This document shows, piece after piece, positions 46,827-55,455 of a DNA stretch of 64,000 nucleotides (position 1 is the first letter of the stretch; each line of letters starts with the position of its first letter). The translations under genes were made by a program, and so were the position numbers. A model generated the notes under the pieces. The model was not told the DNA's origin. It saw only the letters and a program-made list of their open reading frames with translations, and did no database searches. Source of the stretch: JAFGAS01 sp963809875 (GTDB lineage: Bacteria; Desulfobacterota; Zymogenia; Zymogenales; Zymogenaceae); assembly GCA_963809875.1 (NCBI GenBank), contig CAWELC010000005.1, positions 124,001 through 188,000 of the forward strand. The letters run 5' to 3'.

Positions 46827-48476
46827 ATGAAGAAGCCAAAAAGCCAGCCGATCTTTGACGAGAGGGATTTCCCGGTGAGCCTCGCGCGGCTTGCCATCAT
46901 GAGCGGCACGGGGGTGGATATCGAAGAGCTCAAGGAAAAACCGATCATCGCCGTGGTGAACTCCCACACGGAGTTCAACCCCGGACACATGCACCTGAAT
47001 CTCCTGGCCCAGCGCGTCAAAGAGGGCGTCCATGCGGCCGGCGGTATCCCCTTCGAATTCAACGTCCCGGCGCCCTGCGACGGCTTTTCCGAGGGAAACG
47101 AGGGGATGCGTTTTATCCTCCCCCAGCGCGAGCTGATCGCCGATACCGTGGAGACCCATGTGCGCAGTATGCTCTACGATGGAATGGTCATGATCGCAAG
47201 CTGCGACAAGATTATCCCCGGAATGATCATGGCTGCGGCGCGGCTGGATCTTCCGACCGTGTTCCTGACCGGCGGCCCGGGTGAATTTCAGATCCGATAC
47301 AAGCCGGTGATGAAGAAAGTCGGCAGCATCAATAATAAGGATTACCCCGACCTTCTCGATAAGATCGCATCCGTCACGTGCGCCACGTGCGGTTCCTGCG
47401 AGTTCATGGGAACGGCAAACACGTTCCAGTGCCTCGTGGAGGCCATGGGCCTGACCATTCCCGGCTCGGCCAGCGTCCCGGCATATCACGCCGAAAAACT
47501 CCGGTTCGCCCGAAAGGCGGGAAAGCGGGTGGTCGAGATGGTCGCGGAAGGATTCGGGGCGCGCAAGATTCTGACGAAAAAGGCGCTCATAAACGCCCTG
47601 ATTGTCGACCTGGCGATCGGCGGCTCGACCAATACGACACTGCACCTGCCGGCCATCGCGCGTCAGCTCGGGATCGACCTTCCGCTGTCGACATTCAACG
47701 ACTATAACAAAAAGGTCCCGACGCTGTGCGGCTTTGCGCCCAGCGGCCCGCACGGTGTCCAGGACCTGTACCGGGCCGGAGGAGTTCCGGCGGTAATGAA
47801 GGTGCTCAAGGACTTCCTCTACCTGGACGCACTGACGGTGACGGGCAAGACCGTCGGCGATGTCGTCGGTGAGGCCCAGGTCCTGGACGATACCGTTATC
47901 CGGGATCTGAAGAAGCCCTTCTTCCCCGAGGGTGGTACCGTCATCCTCACCGGTAACCTCGCCCCCGAGGGCGCCGTCGTGAAACAGTCGGCGGTCGAGC
48001 CCGATATGCTCACCTTTACGGGCAGGGCGCTCGTGTTTGAGTCGGAGTCCGACTGCCTTGCCGCGATCAGAGAGAAAAAGATCGCGTCCGACAGCGTCTG
48101 CATTATCCGGAACGAGGGGCCGAAAGGGGGACCGGGGATGCCGGAGACCCTGGCGGTGACGATCGGGCTTGCCCTGTCCGGCGTCCAGCGCGTCGCCCTC
48201 GTCACCGACGGGAGGTTTTCCGGGGCAAGCTCCGGGCCGTGTATCGGGCACGTATCGCCCGAGGCGGCCGACGGCGGGCCGATCGCGGCCGTAAAGGACG
48301 GCGACGAGATCGTCATCGATATTCCCAACCGGAGGCTTGACGTAAAGCTCAACGACGAGGAGATCCGCGCCCGTCTCAGCCAATACCGGCCGCCGACGCG
48401 TGAGGTCCCTGTGGGGTTCATGCGGCGATATGTGAAGCTGGTGAGCTCCGCCGCGAGGGGGGCGGTGCTCGAGTAA
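46827..48476 (+). CDS. IlvD/Edd family dehydratase (probable sugar-acid dehydratase)
   Basis: A 549-residue iron-sulfur dehydratase. The conserved cysteines appear in VPAPCDGFSEG, ASCDKIIPGM and CGSCEFMGTANTF. NALIVDLAIGGSTNTTLHLP and the C-terminal GRFSGASSGPCIGHVSPEA are family hallmarks. Members dehydrate dihydroxy-acids: branched-chain precursors, 6-phosphogluconate or aldonic acids. No other branched-chain gene is nearby, while KDG kinase and KDPG-type aldolase are, so an aldonate or uronate-derived acid is the likelier substrate, giving a 2-keto-3-deoxy acid. AGAGGGG precedes the ATG. First gene of a plus-strand operon. Confidence 0.87.
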   Translation: MKKPKSQPIFDERDFPVSLARLAIMSGTGVDIEELKEKPIIAVVNSHTEFNPGHMHLNLLAQRVKEGVHAAGGIPFEFNVPAPCDGFSEGNEGMRFILPQRELIADTVETHVRSMLYDGMVMIASCDKIIPGMIMAAARLDLPTVFLTGGPGEFQIRYKPVMKKVGSINNKDYPDLLDKIASVTCATCGSCEFMGTANTFQCLVEAMGLTIPGSASVPAYHAEKLRFARKAGKRVVEMVAEGFGARKILTKKALINALIVDLAIGGSTNTTLHLPAIARQLGIDLPLSTFNDYNKKVPTLCGFAPSGPHGVQDLYRAGGVPAVMKVLKDFLYLDALTVTGKTVGDVVGEAQVLDDTVIRDLKKPFFPEGGTVILTGNLAPEGAVVKQSAVEPDMLTFTGRALVFESESDCLAAIREKKIASDSVCIIRNEGPKGGPGMPETLAVTIGLALSGVQRVALVTDGRFSGASSGPCIGHVSPEAADGGPIAAVKDGDEIVIDIPNRRLDVKLNDEEIRARLSQYRPPTREVPVGFMRRYVKLVSSAARGAVLE

Positions 48477-48647
48477 GGGGGAGACGCCATGGCATGCACG
48501 ATATCTGTTTTGTAGAGGAGGGGATCGAGTCCGGAGGGCCGTCGCTTGTTCACGGTGAAATAGGGAGGGTTCGAGACATGGTACTTCGTGAGTTTGCCGC
48601 CCTGCGGAGATTCCTGCGATATTTCAGCCGACATTGTGAGGTACGCC

Positions 48648-49850
48648 GTGAAATCCATCTATTTTGACGTGAGTGTCCCTAAAATCCTTGCGACCAAGGC
48701 CCTGGCAGGGCTGCTGCCCTTCATCTACTACTCGCCCCTCTCGCCGGTCGGCTTTTCGGATATCCCCGAGCAGAAGCTCCCCGGCAAGAATTGGGTTCGG
48801 GTCAAATCGAACATGACCGGCATCTGCGGGGCCGATATCGCGATGTTCTTCGTCAAGGCCAGCCCCCGGATATCGATTGCGGCCCTGCCGGGGGTACCCC
48901 GGGCCTTCATGGGACACGAGGTGGTGGGAACGGTGGTCGAGAAAGGTCCGGGAGTAACGGGCCTTGCCACCGGTGACCGGGTGATCCTCGAGCGCTATCT
49001 CCCGTGTTGTTCCACCAAGGAGATCGACCCTCCGTGCGGGCCGTGTAAAGCGGGCAACTACACGCTCTGCGAGAACTTCTCCGAAGGGAAGCTGCCGCCG
49101 AACCTCGGAGCGGGATTTTCGGAACATTTCCTGGCCCATAAGACACAGCTCGTCAAGGTGCCGAAGGACATCACCGACGACCAGGCGGTGCTTGTCGAGC
49201 CGACGGCCGTCTCCCTTCACGCGGTGCTCAGTCGGCTCCCCAGGAAGGGGGAGAAGGTGCTCGTCATCGGCGCGGGCACCATCGGGCTGGGGGTCATCCA
49301 GATCGCAAAGGCGCTGGGCCCCGACTTCACCCTCTATGTCCTCGAAAAGATCCCCTTCAAGAAGAAGCTCGCCATAAAATACGGCGCCGACAAGGTGCTG
49401 GACGGTGATCCCTATGAGGCCATGGCAAAGGCCACCGGCGCCAGGCTCTACCGCGGGCCCCTCGGCAACAACACGACGCTGGGGGGATTTGACCTGATCT
49501 ACGACTGCGTGGGTTACTCGGCAACGATCCACGACTCGCTCAGATGGCTCAAGGCTAAAAGCGATTACATCATGATCGGAAACCAGCTTTCCCCCGTGTC
49601 CTTTGACCAGACGCCGGTCTGGCAGCAGGAGCTCACGATCAAGGGGATCAACGCCCACGGGTCGGAGACCTATCGGGGAAAGAAGTCGAGCTCCTTTGCC
49701 CTTGCCATCGAACTGATCAGAAAAAAGAAGATCAACGTCAACGGCCTCATCACTCACCGTTTCCCGTTCGCGGACTACAAGGAGGCCTTCAAGCTCGCCA
49801 AAGAAAAATCGGGCGACGTGATAAAGGTCGTGCTGAAGATATCGGCATGA
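48648..49850 (+). CDS. Zinc-dependent medium-chain alcohol dehydrogenase
   Basis: A MDR-superfamily dehydrogenase of about 400 residues. The catalytic zinc region is in MTGICGADI and FMGHEVVG, and a structural-zinc lobe is in PPCGPCKAGNYTLC. The NAD-binding motif is VLVIGAGTIGLG near residue 205. GTG 48648 is the preferred start because GAGG lies six bases upstream; the open frame reaches back to 48588 without a ribosome site. It would oxidise a polyol or sugar-acid hydroxyl. It is larger than most family members because of an expanded segment after the nucleotide fold (residues ~245-280). Confidence 0.84.
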   Translation: MKSIYFDVSVPKILATKALAGLLPFIYYSPLSPVGFSDIPEQKLPGKNWVRVKSNMTGICGADIAMFFVKASPRISIAALPGVPRAFMGHEVVGTVVEKGPGVTGLATGDRVILERYLPCCSTKEIDPPCGPCKAGNYTLCENFSEGKLPPNLGAGFSEHFLAHKTQLVKVPKDITDDQAVLVEPTAVSLHAVLSRLPRKGEKVLVIGAGTIGLGVIQIAKALGPDFTLYVLEKIPFKKKLAIKYGADKVLDGDPYEAMAKATGARLYRGPLGNNTTLGGFDLIYDCVGYSATIHDSLRWLKAKSDYIMIGNQLSPVSFDQTPVWQQELTIKGINAHGSETYRGKKSSSFALAIELIRKKKINVNGLITHRFPFADYKEAFKLAKEKSGDVIKVVLKISA

Positions 49851-49860
49851 AGGAGGATAT

Positions 49861-50875
49861 ATGAAGGCATTGATGCTCAAGGGCATACGCGATCTGGCGC
49901 TCATGGACGTCCCCGTAGCGCCGGTCGGTCCCCGGGACGTGAAGATCCAGGTCGAGCGAGTGCGGGCTCTGCGGGACGGACCATTCGGTCTACGCGGGTA
50001 CGCTGGTGCTGCCGGGGAGTTTCCCGTTCTACATGGGGCACGAGCTTTCCGGGACCGTCAAGGAGGTGGGCAGCGAGGTGAAGGACATCGCGGTGGGCCA
50101 GCTCGTTACCACCAACCCCGTGCGCTACTGCGGGGATTGCTACCGCTGCCGAAACGGCCAGCAGCATTACTGCGAGCGGCTCTTTGAGCTCTGGAGACCC
50201 AACGGGGGTTTCTCTGAGTTCGTCGTGGCCGACCGCCAGCAGGTCTTCGCCGTGCCGGACGGGATAAAACCAGACGTGGCGTCGTTTGCCGAGCCGGTTT
50301 CGGTCTGCATCCACTGCATTGACATGGCCGGCATCAGGCCCGGCATGACGGTTGCCATTACCGGCGCAGGCCCCATCGGGTTGATCCTTATGCAGCTTGC
50401 CCGCTTCTCCGGGGCGTCGATGATCTTCATGACGGAGCCCGTGGCCTCAAAGCGGAAGCTGGCGCTGAAGCTCGGGGCGGACGTCGTCGTCGATCCCACG
50501 AAGGAAGACGTGATCGCTCGGGGCTTCGAGGCGACGGGGTTCAAGGGGTTTGACGTTGTGATCGAGGCCTCGGGTAACGCGGCGGCGGCAAACCAGGCGC
50601 TGGGGATAACGGGGATGAAGTCCACCCTGTTCTTTTTTGCCGTCTACCCGGCGGACTTCACCATCCCGATCTCGCCCTTCATCATGTACACCAAAGAGAT
50701 GACCATCAAGGCGGTCTTCTTCTCTCCCTACACCTTCCCGCGAGCCATCAACATGCTCGGCAGGCTCGACCTCGTGTCGCTCATTACCCATCGCTTCACG
50801 CTTGCCGAGGCACACAAGGCGTTTGACGCCCACGAGTCGGGGGAGGCGGTCAAGGTCATGGTCAACTGCGGATAG
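49861..50875 (+). CDS. Zinc-dependent medium-chain dehydrogenase, sorbitol/threonine dehydrogenase type (frameshifted)
   Basis: A MDR dehydrogenase of about 337 residues. The start (ATG 49861, with AAGGAGG before it) reads MKALMLKGIRDLALMDVPV. One extra base near 49963 then breaks the frame. The following frame gives GLCGTDHSVYAGTLVLPG with the catalytic Cys, MGHELSG, the structural zinc lobe CGDCYRCRNGQQHYC and the NAD motif AITGAGPIGLILMQ to the stop at 50875. The pattern fits polyol dehydrogenases. It follows the first zinc dehydrogenase after 10 bases, so the two act in the same pathway, perhaps on successive intermediates. Confidence 0.82.
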
Positions 50876-50876
50876 G

Positions 50877-51018
50877 AGGAGCACGAAACGGCTTCAGGAC
50901 AAGGTTGCTCTCACCGCGGGGGGAGGCGGCGGGATCGAAGGGGCGATCGCGGTCGCCTGCGCGAAAGAGGGGGGGCGGGTTTGCCTCACTCCACTGGGAT
51001 TCAGCAGGAGGTATCGGT
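50877..51018 (+). pseudogene. Remnant of an SDR gene (5' end only)
   Basis: After AGGAGGA at 50874-50880 an SDR-like N-terminus can be read: KRLQDKVALTAGGGGGIEGA then IAVACAKEGGRVCL. This is the beta1-turn-alpha1 cofactor segment of a classical short-chain dehydrogenase, with a damaged glycine motif. There is no good start codon (ACG stands where ATG would be), and the similarity stops after about 40 codons. The next gene's ribosome site follows at once. It looks like a gene deleted to its first ~120 bases, with the operon spacing kept. Confidence 0.65.
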
Positions 51019-51885
51019 ATGCACAGGAAAGACTTTAAATCAAGAGACGAGCTGCTGGACTTTCTTGACGACAAGGCAGAATGGCTCAGGAAGGAGATAG
51101 TTCGCCTGTCATCCATCGCCGGGGGCTCGCACCTCGGAGGCGGGCTCTCTATGGCCGATATCATCGTGGCGGTTTACTACTACGCCATGAATCTCAAGCC
51201 CGGCGACCCCTCCTGGGAGGACCGGGACCGCTTTGTCCTGTCCAAGGGGCACGGCGCCATCGCCTACTGCCCGGTCCTGGCAGATCAGGGCTTTTTCTCA
51301 CGGGACTTGCTCAATACCTTCAATAACCTGGACAGCCCCTTTGGGATGCACCCGGACATGAAGAAGATCCCCGGGTGTGACATGAGCACCGGGTCGCTTG
51401 GTCACGGGCTTTCCGTGGCTGTCGGGATGGGGCTTGCCGCGCGGATGGATAAAAAGAGCTGGCGGATTTTCGTCCTCATGGGAGACGGCGAGATCAACGA
51501 GGGGATGGTCTGGGAGGCGGCGCCGGCAGCGTCCCACTTCAAACTGGGCAACATCGTGGCGATCATCGATCGCAACAGCCTCTCGCTGGACGGGCCTACC
51601 GAAGAGATCATGGCCATCGAGCCGATTGCCAGGCGGTGGGAGGCCTTCGGGTGGCGGGTCTTCGACATCGATGGGCACGACATGGGGGCCCTCGTGGATA
51701 CGCTCGGCACAATCCCGCCGCCCTCGGACCTCACGCCCACCCTCATCGTCGCCCGGACGGTGAAGGGAAAGGGGGTCGATTTCATGGAGAACAACCCCAT
51801 CTGGCACTACGCGGGGCTGGATAAGGCCAAGTCGCAGGAAGCCCTGACCTGCATCGGCAACTGCCGGCCCAAGAGGAGGACGTGA
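51019..51885 (+). CDS. Transketolase, N-terminal subunit
   Basis: A 288-residue thiamine-diphosphate-binding half of a split transketolase. It has SIAGGSHLGGGLSMADI, DRFVLSKGHGAIAYCPVLA, TGSLGHGLSVAVGMGLA and the TPP/Mg motif running from GDGEINEGM to IIDRNSLSLDG. ATG 51019 is chosen because CAGGAGGT stands just before it; the upstream open frame covers the SDR remnant. It forms a complex with the next gene's product and moves two-carbon ketol units between sugar phosphates. Confidence 0.92.
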   Translation: MHRKDFKSRDELLDFLDDKAEWLRKEIVRLSSIAGGSHLGGGLSMADIIVAVYYYAMNLKPGDPSWEDRDRFVLSKGHGAIAYCPVLADQGFFSRDLLNTFNNLDSPFGMHPDMKKIPGCDMSTGSLGHGLSVAVGMGLAARMDKKSWRIFVLMGDGEINEGMVWEAAPAASHFKLGNIVAIIDRNSLSLDGPTEEIMAIEPIARRWEAFGWRVFDIDGHDMGALVDTLGTIPPPSDLTPTLIVARTVKGKGVDFMENNPIWHYAGLDKAKSQEALTCIGNCRPKRRT

Positions 51886-51886
51886 G

Positions 51887-52882
51887 ATGGCCGAAGACGT
51901 ACAAAAATCGATCGTTCTGGACTTCACCTACACCACCGACACGTACGACCAGTTCACCCAGGCCGAAGTCTACGGCAAGGTGATCACGAAGATGGCCGAG
52001 ACAAACAATAACATCGTCGTGCTCACCTCCGACATGACCCGGTCAAACAAGACGGGGGACTTCAAGAAGACCTTCCCCGAGCGCTTCTTCAACTTCGGTA
52101 TTGCCGAGGCCAATATGTTCGCGGCTTCCGCCGGCATGGCCACTTGCGGCAAGATACCGTTTGTCACCACGTTTGCGGTCTTCGCCTCGCTCAGGTGCGC
52201 AGAGATGATCAGGACCGATATCGCCTACCCCAATCTGCCGGTGAGGATTATCGCCACGCACGCGGGCCTATCGCAGGGAAACGGCGGCACAACCCACCAC
52301 TCCACTGAGGACATCGCGATACTGAGATCCATGGCAAACATGACGGTCATCGTCCCCGCCGACTCCATCGAGACCGGAAAAGCGGTGGCGGCAACCGCAA
52401 AGGTGGCAGGACCCGTCTACATCCGCATCGGAAGGGCCCTGGAACCGATGGCCTACGCCGATGACAACTATGACTATACAATCGGCAAGGCCGTCGTCAT
52501 GCGGAACTACGGGAAAGACGCGGCCGTTATCGCCTGCGGAGTGGCGGTGAAAGCGGCCGTAGATGCGGCCGACGAGCTGAAGGACAAGGGCGTCAAGATC
52601 AGGGTCATCAACATGCACACGATAAAGCCGCTCGATATAGACCAGCTTATGAAGGCGGCCAAGGATACCGGAAAGATCGTCACCGCCGAGGAACACAGCA
52701 TCGTCGGCGGGCTGGCCGGAGCGGTCTGTGAGGCGCTGACGGAGGCGGGGGTGGCGGTAAAGTTCAAGAGGCTGGGCGTGCCGGATATCTTTTCGGCGAT
52801 CGGCTACCCGGATGAGCTCTACGCACGATACAAGATCAATAAGGACGGGATCGCCGAGACGGTAAGAAACATGGTGAAGTGA
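51887..52882 (+). CDS. Transketolase, C-terminal subunit
   Basis: A 331-residue pyrimidine-binding and C-terminal half of a split transketolase. It shows VVLTSDMTRSNKT, FNFGIAEANMFAASAGMA, where the Glu that activates thiamine diphosphate lies, HAGLSQGNGGTTHHSTEDIA and the C-terminal KIVTAEEHSIVGGLAGAV. It starts one base after the N-terminal subunit gene and has GGAGG before its ATG. Split transketolases of this kind occur in sugar-acid and pentose catabolic clusters. It ends the plus-strand operon; a strong hairpin follows. Confidence 0.92.
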   Translation: MAEDVQKSIVLDFTYTTDTYDQFTQAEVYGKVITKMAETNNNIVVLTSDMTRSNKTGDFKKTFPERFFNFGIAEANMFAASAGMATCGKIPFVTTFAVFASLRCAEMIRTDIAYPNLPVRIIATHAGLSQGNGGTTHHSTEDIAILRSMANMTVIVPADSIETGKAVAATAKVAGPVYIRIGRALEPMAYADDNYDYTIGKAVVMRNYGKDAAVIACGVAVKAAVDAADELKDKGVKIRVINMHTIKPLDIDQLMKAAKDTGKIVTAEEHSIVGGLAGAVCEALTEAGVAVKFKRLGVPDIFSAIGYPDELYARYKINKDGIAETVRNMVK

Positions 52883-52891
52883 GTCTCAGGG

Positions 52892-52921
52892 TTGGAAGAC
52901 GCGGCGTGCCGCGTCTTCCAA
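52892..52921. terminator. Perfect 14-bp stem-loop between convergent operons
   Basis: TTGGAAGACGCGGC and its exact reverse complement are separated by two bases, giving a very stable hairpin nine bases after the transketolase stop. No long T-run follows on either strand, so termination may be partial or assisted. The minus-strand wzt gene ends 86 bases further on, so the hairpin can serve both converging transcripts. Confidence 0.65.
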
Positions 52922-53006
52922 TAAATTCCCGCACGTACTTCTTTCGGGTGTCGCTCGCTCATGAATCGTTGGCGGGGGGAGAATAAACGGTGAGTAACTC
53001 CACGTG

Positions 53007-54581
53007 CTAAACGCTCTTCAGGGAATTGCGGTATCTTTCGACCGCGTCCATGGGGGCACCATCAAATTTCAGTGCTCCCTGATCTATCCATAGCGCTCGC
53101 GTGCAGACCTGCTGTACGAAATTCATGTCGTGAGTTACCACGATTACCGCTTCGGCAAAGTTCACTAATTCCTGTATCCTCGTTACCGCGGCCTCATAAA
53201 AGGTTATATCGCCTACGCCCAGCGCTTCGTCTATTATCAGGAAATCAGGTTGGATCATCGAAGCGATACTGAACCCCAGCCTTGATTTCATACCACTTGA
53301 GAAGTTCTTTATCGGCTCATGTATGAATTTCTTTAGACCCGAAAATTCAACGATTCCGGGATACATTTCCGTTAGCACCTTCCTGGGAATTCCCAGAATC
53401 ATACCATTAAGAAAGATATTGTCGTTTGCGGTCAATTGAGGATTGAACCCCGTTCCATAACCGAGCAGCGCGTTGACTTCACCCTTCATCCATATGGATC
53501 CGCCGTCAGGTTTGAATATCCCGTTGATCACTTTGCAGAGGGTCGTTTTCCCTGAGCCGTTGCGCCCTATTATCCCGATGATTTCGCCCCTTCGCACCTC
53601 GAACGTTACATTCTTCAAAGCCCAGAAGATCTTCTTTCTCCTATCGAAGAAGGTCTTGTATTTTTCCAGCCCATGATACTTCTTTCTCGGTCTGGATAGA
53701 TGGAACGCTAATGACACATTCTTGGCCGAGAGAATCGTTTCTCCTGTTGAGGTCTTCTTTGTCTTGCTGAAAAGAAGCTTCTTCTTTGGAGTGATCTTCT
53801 GGAATTTCTCCCTGTATTCTTTCACTATCTGCGCCGGGGATCCGGCCGAAAAAACCCTCCCGTCTTCAATCCACAGGGTGCGGGTACAAAACCGTTCGAC
53901 AAAACCCATGTTGTGCGTAACAACGATGACCGTCTTTGACCTCCCGATGATCTCTTTCATTCTCTTGCCGGCTCTTTCGCTGAATTCAAGATCTCCGGCA
54001 CCTAATACCTCGTCGATAACAAGGATGTCCGGTTCGATGGATGATGCAATGCTAAAGCTCAATCGTGACTTCATTCCGGTTGAATAGTACTTCAGCGGTT
54101 GATCGATGAAACCGCCGATACCGGAGAACCGTATTATGCCCGAAGCGAGCGCGCGGGTCTCTTGCTTCGAAAAACCGAGCATCATCCCGTTCAAAAAGAT
54201 ATTTTCTCTCCCGGTAAGCTCCGGATTAAAACCGGCACCCAGAGAGAGAAGTGCCGATACGGAACCCTTGACGACAATATCGCCCTCATCCGGCCTCAGC
54301 AGTCCCGATAAGACCCTGCACAGTGTTGTCTTACCAGCCCCATTTCGACCGATGATTCCCAGAATCTCTCCCTCGGTGCAGCAGAAACCGAGGTCACGGA
54401 GGGCCCAGAATTCACTTTTCCTGTTTCTTTTGAGCAGCACGTTATACGTGAAAGACTGAAGATCTTCCCGTCTGTTTCCGATAAGATACTTCACTCCTAT
54501 ATTTGACGCTTCTATGGAATAGGGGCGGTGGAGCGCCCGTTCCTCCGGACATTGAATGTTATCTTGCTTCGATACAATCAT
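53007..54581 (-). CDS. wzt: Wzt-type ABC transporter ATPase, fused tandem dimer
   Basis: A 524-residue protein made of two complete polysaccharide-export ATPase domains. Domain 1 (about residues 20-260) has Walker A GRNGAGKTT at 78-86, signature YYSTGMKSRLSFSIAS and Walker B DILVIDE. Domain 2 (about 280-524) repeats these as GRNGSGKTT at 339-347, FSSGMKSRLGFSIAS and DFLIIDE. Ordinary Wzt/TagH proteins have one ATPase domain and work as homodimers; here the dimer is covalent. No C-terminal glycan-binding domain is present. It lies five bases after the permease gene. It would power export of an undecaprenyl-linked glycan. Confidence 0.9.
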   Translation of the reverse strand: MIVSKQDNIQCPEERALHRPYSIEASNIGVKYLIGNRREDLQSFTYNVLLKRNRKSEFWALRDLGFCCTEGEILGIIGRNGAGKTTLCRVLSGLLRPDEGDIVVKGSVSALLSLGAGFNPELTGRENIFLNGMMLGFSKQETRALASGIIRFSGIGGFIDQPLKYYSTGMKSRLSFSIASSIEPDILVIDEVLGAGDLEFSERAGKRMKEIIGRSKTVIVVTHNMGFVERFCTRTLWIEDGRVFSAGSPAQIVKEYREKFQKITPKKKLLFSKTKKTSTGETILSAKNVSLAFHLSRPRKKYHGLEKYKTFFDRRKKIFWALKNVTFEVRRGEIIGIIGRNGSGKTTLCKVINGIFKPDGGSIWMKGEVNALLGYGTGFNPQLTANDNIFLNGMILGIPRKVLTEMYPGIVEFSGLKKFIHEPIKNFSSGMKSRLGFSIASMIQPDFLIIDEALGVGDITFYEAAVTRIQELVNFAEAVIVVTHDMNFVQQVCTRALWIDQGALKFDGAPMDAVERYRNSLKSV

Positions 54582-54586
54582 GGTTT

Positions 54587-55372
54587 TTACAGCAGTTTGA
54601 TAATTTTATGCTCGTTTCTACTGTAGTAGAATAGCACAAGAACCGATATCAATAGGGAAAGAGAGCCTATTGATAATAGTGCGACGAAATCCGGTGCGTG
54701 ATTATGCAGGAATATATCGCGGTAACTTCCCAGAAAGTGTGTCACGGGATTGAGTTCTATCAACCACCGGAGTCTTTTCGGAAAGGAGTCCTCAAGCCAT
54801 ATCACGGGAGAAGCGAAGAACCACAGTCTCATGATATGCCTGACTATGTTGTCAAAATCCCTTACCTTGACGCCGAGAAACGCCAGGGGAAATGATATCG
54901 CCGTCATGAAAAAGAGCTGCATAGCCATGACAAACGGAAGCCAGAAAAGGTTCGGTCCGGGGAGTATCTTGAAGAATATCAGGAAGAGAGAGATGATCAC
55001 GAGTCCGAAACCGAAATTGATCAATTGGGATAACGTGGCGCCGATGGGAAACAGTATCTTCGGCAGATAGATCTGCGTTATGAGCCCGGCTTCACTGTGT
55101 ATGGAGCGCTCGGAGGTGCTCACGGTTGAATCAAACCAGCGCCACACGACCATTCCGACTACCAGATAGCTCCCGTAGTCGCTGCCGCCCCTCTTGAACA
55201 CTACCGAAACCAGAAAGTAGTAGATCGCAATGCCGAGCAGAGGGTCCAGGAGCCACCAGAAATATCCCAGGAAGGTGTTCCTGTGCTGCGCTTTGAGATT
55301 TGAGACGACCAGATACAGGAGGAGGTCTTTCCTCTTATAGAGGTTCCTACAGTACGTGGCGATGTCACCCAT
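54587..55372 (-). CDS. wzm: Wzm-type ABC-2 polysaccharide export permease
   Basis: A 261-residue membrane protein with about six helices. The N-terminal amphipathic part SNLKAQHRNTFLGYFWWLLD is typical of Wzm/TagG/KpsM-type permeases, followed by YLPKILFPIGATLSQLINF and the C-terminal LNPVTHFLGSYRDIFL. Together with the double Wzt ATPase it forms an ABC exporter for lipid-linked polysaccharide across the inner membrane. The pair is the downstream end of the second glycan locus. Confidence 0.9.
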   Translation of the reverse strand: MGDIATYCRNLYKRKDLLLYLVVSNLKAQHRNTFLGYFWWLLDPLLGIAIYYFLVSVVFKRGGSDYGSYLVVGMVVWRWFDSTVSTSERSIHSEAGLITQIYLPKILFPIGATLSQLINFGFGLVIISLFLIFFKILPGPNLFWLPFVMAMQLFFMTAISFPLAFLGVKVRDFDNIVRHIMRLWFFASPVIWLEDSFPKRLRWLIELNPVTHFLGSYRDIFLHNHAPDFVALLSIGSLSLLISVLVLFYYSRNEHKIIKLL

Positions 55373-55455
55373 TTCGGGCTATTTCCTCAGTGTATTCATT
55401 TTGCATGGATGAGCAGGGCCAGTCCCTGCTCCTTCGCTTATACGCATGCACGAAA

